Shown: positions 1 to 5,432 of the stretch, one piece after another
Position numbering within the stretch: position 1 is the stretch's first letter
Layout of the letters: each line of letters starts with the position of its first letter
Assembly: GCA_018402605.1 (NCBI GenBank)
Contig: JAGYIK010000039.1
Location: forward strand, 1-10,389
Direction: 5' to 3'
Length of the DNA stretch: 10,389 bases
Source: Litorivicinus sp.
Lineage (GTDB): Bacteria > Pseudomonadota > Gammaproteobacteria > Pseudomonadales > Litorivicinaceae
The notes under the pieces: generated by a model
What the model saw: the letters and a program-made list of their open reading frames with translations, nothing else
Databases searched by the model: none
What the model was told of the DNA's origin: nothing
Translations under genes and position numbers: made by a program

Positions 1-524
1 TTGCCCCCTAGCGTCAGAGCTGCTGGAGGCGCTGGAGAAGGTTCAAAAACTGAGCTGCCATCCAAACGAATACTCAATTGCAATTGAGTCTCGGCAAGGA
101 TCTCGCTTCCTGACCGCGAAATGCCAACGATCGTCACGGGGATTTCCCCTTCCTTTCCCCAATCTGGTTCTTTAGGAATATAATAATGACCAAAGGGTGG
201 AAATTGATTCGATCCCGTTTGCGCGTCCACGTGAATGACTTTTTTTGTAGCAGGATGCTTTCTCTTATCGGTGTTCTTCCAATCGCTACTCAATTCATCA
301 GTGTTGCTTCTTCCTGAATCGGAAAGCCATTCCAGGAATCGACCAGCTCCAGCTTCCGCGGCCATCTGAGAGATGATCTTGTTCTGCTGATTCGATACCA
401 TGCGATCCTGAAGCAGCGTTCCACGCATGGACGTGATGGCGCCGAGGCTCGCCACGGCGACGAGCAGCAAGCCGATGATGAGCGCGGCACCATGCTGACT
501 TTTGGATGATCTACTGGTTCTCAT
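1..524 (-). CDS. pilX: PilX-like minor pilin, partial (continues off the left edge)
   Basis: Likely a PilX-family component of the pilus tip complex, anchored in the inner membrane before assembly. 174 codons are visible and no stop is reached. The start is ATG at 524, preceded by AGGAGGT at 531-537 with six bases between. The N-terminus is a short basic leader (residues 1-12), then GAALIIGLLLVAVASLG (12-28), the PilX_N pattern of cleavage after Gly12 and a hydrophobic helix without the Glu at mature position 5. PilX and GspK proteins are known to lack this Glu. The following MRGTLLQDRMVSNQQNK-type segment is also characteristic of PilX. From about residue 162 the protein enters a Pro/Ala linker (PSPAPPAALTLGG), where an ordinary PilX would be near its end, so an extra C-terminal domain is likely. 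It lies 65 bases after pilW in the same operon. PilX family is fairly sure; the full length is unknown. Confidence 0.82.
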   Translation of the reverse strand, partial: MRTSRSSKSQHGAALIIGLLLVAVASLGAITSMRGTLLQDRMVSNQQNKIISQMAAEAGAGRFLEWLSDSGRSNTDELSSDWKNTDKRKHPATKKVIHVDAQTGSNQFPPFGHYYIPKEPDWGKEGEIPVTIVGISRSGSEILAETQLQLSIRLDGSSVFEPSPAPPAALTLGG

Positions 525-589
525 ATCGCGACCTCCTCGATATCCGATCCATCCGAACGCGGTGATTCTCGAAGCCCAATCATCCCCAC

Positions 590-1249
590 TCACTCGCAAC
601 CGAGCACCTTGCACCGCATGGTGACCATGAAATGAACATCGGGTTCCTTGGAGCGTCCGCCCTCGATGGGTTGCATCCAGAGCTCGACTTTGACCGTTGT
701 CGCGCTTGCTGGAGTGATATCCTTGTTCGTCAAGGTACCTACCTCGTTGGGTTTCTCTGGGTCATTGCTCGGTTGAAAATATTGCAAACTGAAATTCGGT
801 TGGCTGGTCGTCCCCTTCACGAGCCCATCGACCAGTGCGATCGGGTCTTTGTCACCACTTTGACAACGCAGCTCGTGCTTTTGTGACGTCTTGTTATAAG
901 CAGAAGTAAAGATGTTACGCTCGGCCTCGTCAATCGGACTGCCGATACAATCCTTGGCAGTGGATTCTGATTCATCGGGAAAGACGACGACGAGCTTCGT
1001 GGCATCACTGCCTTCAAAACTGCGACCCATGCGAACCACCCGACTGATGGTATGGGCGACATAGCGCATCGCCTCTTGATTGCCTTGGACGCGCTCCACT
1101 GTTTGTGCTGTTTGACGATTCGCCGTGAAGACACTGATGGCGCCGGCGACGATAAACAAACCGATCATCGAGGCGACCATCAGTTCGGAGAGTGTGAAGC
1201 CGGTCTGAACCGATCGGCGCGTCTGCTGTTTCGCGAGGATTCTGTTCAT
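590..1249 (-). CDS. pilW: PilW-like minor pilin, short form
   Basis: Minor pilin expected to sit in the priming complex at the pilus tip. The 219-residue protein has a basic leader MNRILAKQQTRRSVQTG, a prepilin peptidase site after Gly17 (G|FTLSEL) and the methylation/assembly Glu at residue 22, followed by a hydrophobic helix to about residue 40. The segment after it (QTVERVQGNQEAMRYVAHTISR) is the usual PilW helix in which the protein is paired with sample-like 'ALR..' residues. It is much shorter than the 354-residue PilW on the other strand and lacks the NHVYYLR and EGIEHLHFEYG blocks seen there, so the C-terminal domain is reduced or different. The start was taken at ATG 1249 because it forms an ATGA overlap with the pilV stop; a TTG two codons upstream is possible. 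No clear ribosome site is seen, so translation is probably coupled to pilV. PilW is the best call by position and N-terminus. Confidence 0.75.
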   Translation of the reverse strand: MNRILAKQQTRRSVQTGFTLSELMVASMIGLFIVAGAISVFTANRQTAQTVERVQGNQEAMRYVAHTISRVVRMGRSFEGSDATKLVVVFPDESESTAKDCIGSPIDEAERNIFTSAYNKTSQKHELRCQSGDKDPIALVDGLVKGTTSQPNFSLQYFQPSNDPEKPNEVGTLTNKDITPASATTVKVELWMQPIEGGRSKEPDVHFMVTMRCKVLGCE

Positions 1250-1791
1250 GGGCAATCACTCGGATGTGGTGGCAGTACGACCGAAAAGTGATGTCCATAC
1301 TCCATCTTAAAGAAGTATTCAGGATGCGTCTCACCCGGCTCAACATATTCGATCTGTTGCGTATCGAGCGATGGGGGATCGACGAAGCAGACTTTATAAG
1401 GACAACAGTCTGGCAGTCGGCAGTCGGGGTCTGGTTGCTGTTGACTCATGTCGATTTCATAGTGATCTTTGATCCATTGATCACGGGTCCGAGTCGCGAT
1501 CGTGCGCCGTGTGCTATCGTCTACGGCCTTGGCCAGTCTACACGAGACTGCCCAGAGCCGTTCACCAAGATCAGCGGCTCGGATGGCTTCGATCGACGTC
1601 GCTTTGCTATTGGCGGTTGATTGGAGCGCCTTGGTCTGAAGCGCGGCGATACCGAGCAAGCCGATACTGATCACGATCATGGCGATGAGTGCTTCGATCA
1701 ATGTGGCGCCAGTGTCACGACCCTTGACTCGAATCGGACGCGGAGGATCGGCTAATTTAGGGATACGCAATCTGACTAATCTGTCGGACAT
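1246..1791 (-). CDS. pilV: PilV-like minor pilin
   Basis: Type IV minor pilin of the PilV family, 181 residues, expected in the inner membrane and then at the pilus tip. A 28-residue leader rich in Arg, Lys and Pro ends at the cleavage site G28|ATLIEALIAM, with the conserved Glu at residue 33. The helix IVISIGLLGIAALQTKALQ is the typical PilV signature. The soluble part is unusual: Cys124, Cys129, Cys130 and Cys135 lie within twelve residues (DCRLPDCCPYKVC), which suggests a disulfide-bonded knot formed in the periplasm. ATG 1791 has a GGAG ribosome site about nine bases upstream, inside the end of fimT, with which it overlaps by 16 bases. The stop overlaps the pilW start. The family call is strong from the N-terminal region and gene order; the C-terminal half is too divergent to place by eye. 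Confidence 0.82.
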   Translation of the reverse strand: MSDRLVRLRIPKLADPPRPIRVKGRDTGATLIEALIAMIVISIGLLGIAALQTKALQSTANSKATSIEAIRAADLGERLWAVSCRLAKAVDDSTRRTIATRTRDQWIKDHYEIDMSQQQPDPDCRLPDCCPYKVCFVDPPSLDTQQIEYVEPGETHPEYFFKMEYGHHFSVVLPPHPSDCP

Positions 1792-2318
1792 GCCATTTTC
1801 TCCATCGAGACGAATCCACTTTTTAGAATTCGAATACAGCGCGGCTCCTTTGCCGCGGAATCAATCTCGAAATTTCCAACTCCCAGGTCTTTGTCGCTGA
1901 AGTCGATGATCGAGGCACTTCCATCCGCCTCGAATTCGATGCTCGCAATGAGTGCCGGTGTTGTCCCGATGGTGACACCATCGCCGATTATGGCGCCGAT
2001 CCGAGTGAGCTCATCGTCAATAATCAGAAGCCAACCGTAAGACCAGGGCGGCTTATCCTCCTCCTCATAGCAACTTGTTTGATCGTCATTCGAGGCGCAG
2101 ACTGTCGCCTTCGTTCGTAACCGCACGGCATCGCTGCGAGCCAGTTGCAAGGCCATCAGCAGGTCGTTCGTCGCATCCGTGACGCGATCGCGCTGCATGA
2201 TGCTCTGGAAGCTTGGTACGCCAATGCCGATGAGGATGGCCAAGACGATCAGGCTCACCATGAGCTCGATGAGAGTCACTCCCCTCATCCTAAATCGCGA
2301 TGTGGCGTCCATCATCAT
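1776..2318 (-). CDS. fimT: FimT/GspH-family minor pilin
   Basis: Pseudopilin of the GspH/FimT family (FimT or FimU type), 180 residues. It has a short leader MMMDATSRFRMRG, prepilin cleavage after Gly13 (G|VTLIELM) and Glu at mature position 5 (residue 18). The helix VLAILIGIGVPSFQSIMQRDRVTDATNDLLMALQLARSDAVRL is the standard GspH N-terminal pattern. The beta domain keeps the usual marks: an SYGWLLII segment, an IEFEADGSA strand and a final CIRILKSGF strand ending in a Cys-containing tail. Three consecutive in-frame ATG codons occur (2318, 2315, 2312); 2318 was chosen because it makes an ATGA overlap with the pilE stop. Relatives of this family prime pilus assembly, and some FimT proteins bind DNA for natural transformation. 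Whether this one does cannot be told from the sequence alone. Confidence 0.85.
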   Translation of the reverse strand: MMMDATSRFRMRGVTLIELMVSLIVLAILIGIGVPSFQSIMQRDRVTDATNDLLMALQLARSDAVRLRTKATVCASNDDQTSCYEEEDKPPWSYGWLLIIDDELTRIGAIIGDGVTIGTTPALIASIEFEADGSASIIDFSDKDLGVGNFEIDSAAKEPRCIRILKSGFVSMEKMACPTD

Positions 2319-2806
2319 TTCCAACAATCCATCTCATTTTTCGTCTTGTCGCCATCGATATTCGCCTCTCGGAGTCCAACATCCCCGATGAAAATCGACT
2401 TGCAGCCGCGCGATTGTTGGCCAGCTGCCGGTGTTGCTGTCAGGATATAATCTTCACTACGAGTCGATGGCGTTTTGGTGATGAGATAGAAAGCGTCCTT
2501 GTCTTCCTCCGACTCCTTTGGCGATCTCGTAAAACCTGAAGTCTTGAACTCTGTGGTCGATGGGTAGTCGTTAGGACTGATCTTTATCTTTTCGTCTCCA
2601 ACCATCCTTTCGTCTCCAACCGCGTACATTCGCTCCATCCATTGTGCTGCTTCCATCAACACCATCTGTGCATCCGTCAAGCGGGCTCGGCGCACGTGAT
2701 CGACATAGGACGGATAAGCGATCCCCGCAAGGATCGCGACGATCGCTACAACGACCATCAGCTCGATCAGGGTGAATCCTCGTGCGTTGTGCGTTGGTGG
2801 TGTCAC
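2315..2806 (-). CDS. pilE: PilE-like type IV minor pilin
   Basis: First gene of the minus-strand operon; a 163-residue pilin of the PilE/ComP type. The leader MTPPTHNARG is ten residues, cleavage is after Gly10 (G|FTLIELMVVVAIVAILAGIAYPSY) and Glu15 is the conserved mature position 5. The helix continues into DHVRRARLTDAQMVLMEAAQWMER, the classical PilE segment. The C-terminus has a Cys in RGCKSIF and a terminal DCWK, so the C-terminal disulfide loop of PilE is present. The centre carries a duplicated VGDE block (residues 63-66 and 69-72) and is highly charged. The start is GTG at 2806: an in-frame TAA lies a few codons upstream, leaving no other standard start. The ribosome site is weak (GGA eight bases before). 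A sigma-54 promoter lies about 40 bases upstream. The family call is sure; PilE versus another minor pilin name rests on position and C-terminus. Confidence 0.87.
   Translation of the reverse strand: MTPPTHNARGFTLIELMVVVAIVAILAGIAYPSYVDHVRRARLTDAQMVLMEAAQWMERMYAVGDERMVGDEKIKISPNDYPSTTEFKTSGFTRSPKESEEDKDAFYLITKTPSTRSEDYILTATPAAGQQSRGCKSIFIGDVGLREANIDGDKTKNEMDCWK
2590..2621. repeat. 18-base tandem duplication inside the minus-strand pilE
   Basis: The 14 bases tttcgtctccaacc occur at 2590-2603 and again at 2608-2621, offset by exactly 18 bases, so the duplication adds six codons without breaking the frame. On the minus strand it encodes the paired VGDERM and VGDEKI blocks just after the pilin helix, a region that is surface-exposed in known PilE structures. 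Exact identity at the DNA level suggests a recent slippage event. Confidence 0.75.
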
Positions 2807-2847
2807 GTTGGATTCCAGTCGTTACGTGTATTGATTGTTTCTAAATC

Positions 2848-2863
2848 AGCAAGATACGCGCCA
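2848..2863 (-). promoter_or_regulatory. Sigma-54 (RpoN) promoter of the minus-strand pilin operon
   Basis: Read on the minus strand, 2863 to 2848 is TGGCGCGTATCTTGCT. Against the RpoN consensus TGGCACG-N4-TTGCW it differs at one base, and the invariant GG and GC pairs are ten bases apart as required. The GC pair lies at 2850-2849, so transcription should start near 2837, leaving a leader of about 30 bases before the GTG at 2806. An A/T-rich stretch follows the -12 element. Pilin genes in Pseudomonas and relatives are known to use sigma-54 with the PilS/PilR two-component system; that PilR acts here is an inference. Confidence 0.72.
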
Positions 2864-3614
2864 GTGGCCGTTCCCGCAACTCAGGCAGAAACGGATGGGG
2901 CGGGACAGATGCCGGCGATCGGATCTGATCCGAAACGCAACGGGGCGAGGGGCGTCGATGGCGCTTCGGGGCTTGCGGGGATTAGGCTCCGGCTGCGTTC
3001 ATCGGCCGCTCGCGGCTGGCGCAACGCGATCTCAGGGATCGTCGCATTGGTCTCCGCGCTGCGGCTCGTCGGGCCGCGGGAAGAGGACGACTGCAAGTCG
3101 TCGATCCCGGGGGTATTGGCGCTTTGCGACCATTACCGAAGTCGCTTCCGGCCGGGTTCGGATCTCGAAGGAACCGGCTCCGGGGATCAGCTGGCGGGCG
3201 GGGACCGACAAAATCGTCAGGATCGAACCCGCTGCGGCCTTCCTTATGATGCGTGCTCGTACACGTCTTTGCGCTGATCCCGCGATTGCCGATCGACGCT
3301 GACGTTGCGCCGGGCGCTGAATGATCTGCTCGTTCTGTGCGGTGGCGCGCGGTCTTATCCGCCATCGCCCGCCATACTCCAAGTCAGGACTCGACACAGG
3401 TGAGTGAGATGGTGCGTTTCGACTGCGCCGGCAGAATGCCCAAAGCGGCTTTCGGGTGCGTCAGACCCTGCGGGGGCACGTCTCGGTCTCTCGCGGCAGT
3501 GTGTCGAGATCAACCCCGGTAGGGGAGACTCCGATCGGAAGAAGAGGTCCTCCCCGGCCGATCGGTCCGGCGGCGAACCGCTGCGGGACGACGACCGAGC
3601 AGCGAGCGACCGCC
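2864..3614. other. GC-rich gap between the divergent operons, no convincing gene
   Basis: About 750 bases lie between the sigma-54 promoter and the first ATG in frame with the plus-strand pilin. Several ORFs of 70 to 130 codons overlap one another on both strands, but their translations are rich in Arg, Ser, Gly and Pro, show no membrane segment or known motif, and none has a clear ribosome site. No tRNA, rRNA, CRISPR, insertion sequence or rho-independent terminator was recognised. The gap should contain the promoter of the plus-strand operon, but no sigma-54 or good sigma-70 match was found on that strand. A decayed gene or a structured RNA remains possible. Confidence 0.5.
2919..2933. promoter_or_regulatory. 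Perfect 15-base palindrome upstream of the sigma-54 promoter
   Basis: tcggatctgatccga reads as two 7-base arms (tcggatc / gatccga) around one central t. Its centre (2926) is about 90 bases upstream of the predicted sigma-54 start at 2837, a usual distance for an enhancer-binding activator site. Only this one copy was seen, and GATC-containing palindromes are common in GC-rich DNA, so the role is a guess. Confidence 0.3.
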
Positions 3615-4241
3615 ATGATCAGATCTTCGGATCAACCGCGCAACACCGACTTCGGCCGCGAGCTGCTTCCCGAGGCGAGCCTCTCGACAGCGGTTCCGAT
3701 CGTTGCGCCGGTCGTCGGTCAGCATACACCCGGCATCCCAAGACCCATCAGCGCGAAGCACTGGAGCGAGGATAAGTGTCGGTGCCTCGATCCCGAGGTC
3801 TGCGCCTCGTGGGCATCCGAGCCGCCAGGTCCCGGCGGTCGGAATCGGGCAGCCCGCAAGCGCGGCTTCACCCTGATCGAGCTGATGATCACGGTCGCCA
3901 TCATCGGCATCCTCGCCGCGGTGGCTTATCCGAGTTATCAGCAGTATGTCCTTCGCTCCAATCGCGCCGAGGCACAAGCCTATCTGATGGATCTCGCGCA
4001 GCGTCAGCAGCTCTTTCTGCTCGATGCACGGCGTTATGCCACTCTGGCTGAGTTAGGTGTCAGCGCACCCACCAAGGTGGCGCAGTCTTATGCCGACCCT
4101 GTCATCACAACGGACGCCAGTCCGCCGAGATTTACCATCAGCGCGGCGCCGAAGGCCGGTACACCCCAGGTCAAGGATCTCCGCGGCGAAGCGCTAACCA
4201 TCAATCATCTGGGCGCCAAACGACCCACCGACGCTTGGTAA
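3615..4241 (+). CDS. pilE: PilE-like type IV pilin (start uncertain)
   Basis: Pilin of the PilE/ComP type at the head of the plus-strand operon. The mature part is clear: cleavage G|FTLIELMITVAIIGILAA at 3864/3867, Glu at mature position 5, the helix ending in AYPSYQQYVLRSNRAEAQ, then AYLMDLAQRQQLFLLDARRYAT, a typical PilE stretch. The mature pilin is 124 residues and ends PTDAW. The usual C-terminal Cys pair is absent (DAW in place of DCW), as in some other family members. The start is the problem: the nearest in-frame ATG, GTG or TTG is ATG 3615, giving an 84-residue leader with no real ribosome site. GTG codons at 3776 and 3782, with GGAG and GAGGA just upstream, are one base out of frame and would give a leader of normal size. 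The gene is 16 bases upstream of fimT. Pilin identity is sure; the first 84 codons are doubtful. Confidence 0.78.
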   Translation: MIRSSDQPRNTDFGRELLPEASLSTAVPIVAPVVGQHTPGIPRPISAKHWSEDKCRCLDPEVCASWASEPPGPGGRNRAARKRGFTLIELMITVAIIGILAAVAYPSYQQYVLRSNRAEAQAYLMDLAQRQQLFLLDARRYATLAELGVSAPTKVAQSYADPVITTDASPPRFTISAAPKAGTPQVKDLRGEALTINHLGAKRPTDAW

Positions 4242-4257
4242 GCGTAAGGAGAGCTGC

Positions 4258-4845
4258 ATGAGCATCACCCACAGCATCCGTCTCGCGCCTAAACCCTCGA
4301 GCATCCCCTCGATCCACGCGAAGGCGTGTGGAACAGGCCGCCCGAGCACTCGACGGGCGGGACGAGCACCCCACGCGAACTCGGCAGGGGCCGCGTGCGG
4401 TTTCACCTTGCTGGAGCTGATGATGACCATCGCCATCGTGGCCATCTTCGCCGGGATCGGGGTGCCGTCATTCACGCGGACCATCGCCAATCATCGTGTC
4501 CATGCGGCGGGCAGCGATCTACAAACAGCGCTGTGGCGCACGCGCTCCGAGGCGATTCGGTTGAACCGGGATGTCACACTCCAACCGGCATCGAGCGAGA
4601 CCGGCTGGGAGGGTGGCTGGGTCGCTCTGCCGGCGGGTGCCACCGAGACACTTCTGAGCGGCGATGCACTCAAGGGCGTCACGCTTAGTGGTGGTCCCGC
4701 GAGCGTCGTTTATCGCGCCTCCGGGCGGGCGCGCTCCGGCACCGCGACCTTCGAGATCGCCTCTAAACAGGATCGCGACGCGCCCAAACGCTGTCTGCGG
4801 ATCGACCCGAGCGGTCAACCCATGCTGAGTGACGGAGGCTGTTGA
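4258..4845 (+). CDS. fimT: FimT/GspH-family minor pilin with long leader
   Basis: GspH/FimT-family pseudopilin of 195 residues, expected to prime pilus assembly in the inner membrane. ATG 4258 follows AAGGAG at 4246-4251 with six bases between, the best ribosome site in this operon, so the start is well supported. This gives a 48-residue leader, rich in Arg, Pro, Ser and Ala, before the cleavage site G48|FTLLELMMTIAIVAIFAGI; most leaders in the family have 5-25 residues. Glu53 is mature position 5. The helix runs into VPSFTRTIANHRVHAAGSDL and the usual ALWRTRSEAIRLNRDVTL segment. The beta domain has GWEGGWVALP and a closing CLRIDPSGQP strand with a terminal Cys, as in FimU/FimT. It sits between pilE and pilV; its stop lies three bases before the preferred pilV start. 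FimU would be an equally fair name by analogy with Pseudomonas gene order. Confidence 0.85.
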   Translation: MSITHSIRLAPKPSSIPSIHAKACGTGRPSTRRAGRAPHANSAGAACGFTLLELMMTIAIVAIFAGIGVPSFTRTIANHRVHAAGSDLQTALWRTRSEAIRLNRDVTLQPASSETGWEGGWVALPAGATETLLSGDALKGVTLSGGPASVVYRASGRARSGTATFEIASKQDRDAPKRCLRIDPSGQPMLSDGGC

Positions 4846-4847
4846 TC

Positions 4848-5432
4848 GTGTCCAATCCACGTCATCACTCATCCCGCCAGACTGGCTTCACGATGGTCGA
4901 GATCCTGGTCACGGCGGTCATCATCGCCTTCGGGCTCCTCGGTCTCGCCGGCTTGCAAGCCAAGATGACGGTGACGCAGATGGAAGCCTACCAGCGCGCC
5001 CATGCGCTGGTGCTCGTCGAGGATATGGTGGCACGGATCAATAGTCAGCGCGGAGGCGCTAAATCAGGTTCATATGTTTCTAGTGGAGGCATGACCGTGG
5101 TCGGGACTGGAACATGGAGCTGGTTGGATTGCGGCATCTACTACTGGCTCGATAGTGTCCCGCTTGCAGACCTCTGCGAGTGGAGTCGCGCCCTGAGAGG
5201 TGCCAACACTGTCGATACCAGTGGTCGGTCCCTTGGCGGTCTGATCGGCGCGCGTGGATGTATAGAATGGCGCTCGAACGACCCCGTTACGTTTCGCGTC
5301 AGTGTAGCCTGGCAGGGATTGACCGACACACAGGCTCCGATATTACCTTGCGGCGCGGACAGCTTAGGCCGTGATAACCCCATGCGCCGGGTCCTGGCGA
5401 GTGAAGTGATTCTGGCGAATCTGGAGCAATGA
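4848..5432 (+). CDS. pilV: PilV minor pilin
   Basis: PilV-family minor pilin, 194 residues, a component of the tip priming complex. The leader MSNPRHHSSRQTG is cleaved after Gly13 (G|FTMVEILVTAVIIAFGLLGLAGLQAK), with Glu18 at mature position 5. The mature protein carries the blocks expected of PilV: the AHALVLVEDMVARINSQRGG helix, then GGLIGARGCIEW, VSVAWQGLTDTQAP with CG, and a closing RRVLASEVILANL. GTG 4848 was chosen because GGAGG at 4834-4838 is nine bases upstream; a TTG at 4842 overlapping the fimT stop is only three bases from that site. The stop codon overlaps the pilW ATG (ATGA at 5429-5432), indicating coupled translation. The length is normal for PilV. This is a confident family call. 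Confidence 0.9.
   Translation: MSNPRHHSSRQTGFTMVEILVTAVIIAFGLLGLAGLQAKMTVTQMEAYQRAHALVLVEDMVARINSQRGGAKSGSYVSSGGMTVVGTGTWSWLDCGIYYWLDSVPLADLCEWSRALRGANTVDTSGRSLGGLIGARGCIEWRSNDPVTFRVSVAWQGLTDTQAPILPCGADSLGRDNPMRRVLASEVILANLEQ

Noticed and set aside
290..493. Minus-strand ORF of 67 codons overlapping the start of pilX
   Set aside because: It is an out-of-frame shadow; the pilX frame has the ribosome site, the pilin-type helix and continuous coding to the window edge.
3112..3127. Possible plus-strand sigma-54 promoter (ttggcgctttgcg)
   Set aside because: The GG and GC pairs are not ten bases apart, which sigma-54 requires.
3154..3175. tRNA-like T-loop (ggttcggatct)
   Set aside because: It does not fit the T-loop consensus and no anticodon or acceptor stems could be paired around it.
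2835..3302. Plus-strand ORFs in the gap as small proteins
   Set aside because: Low-complexity Arg/Ser/Gly content, no ribosome site, and they compete with equally long frames on the other strand.
3032..3397. Minus-strand ORFs in the gap (also 2982-3365) as a possible lost gene
   Set aside because: Overlapping Arg/Pro-rich frames with no motif, no membrane segment and no ribosome site; explained by high GC.
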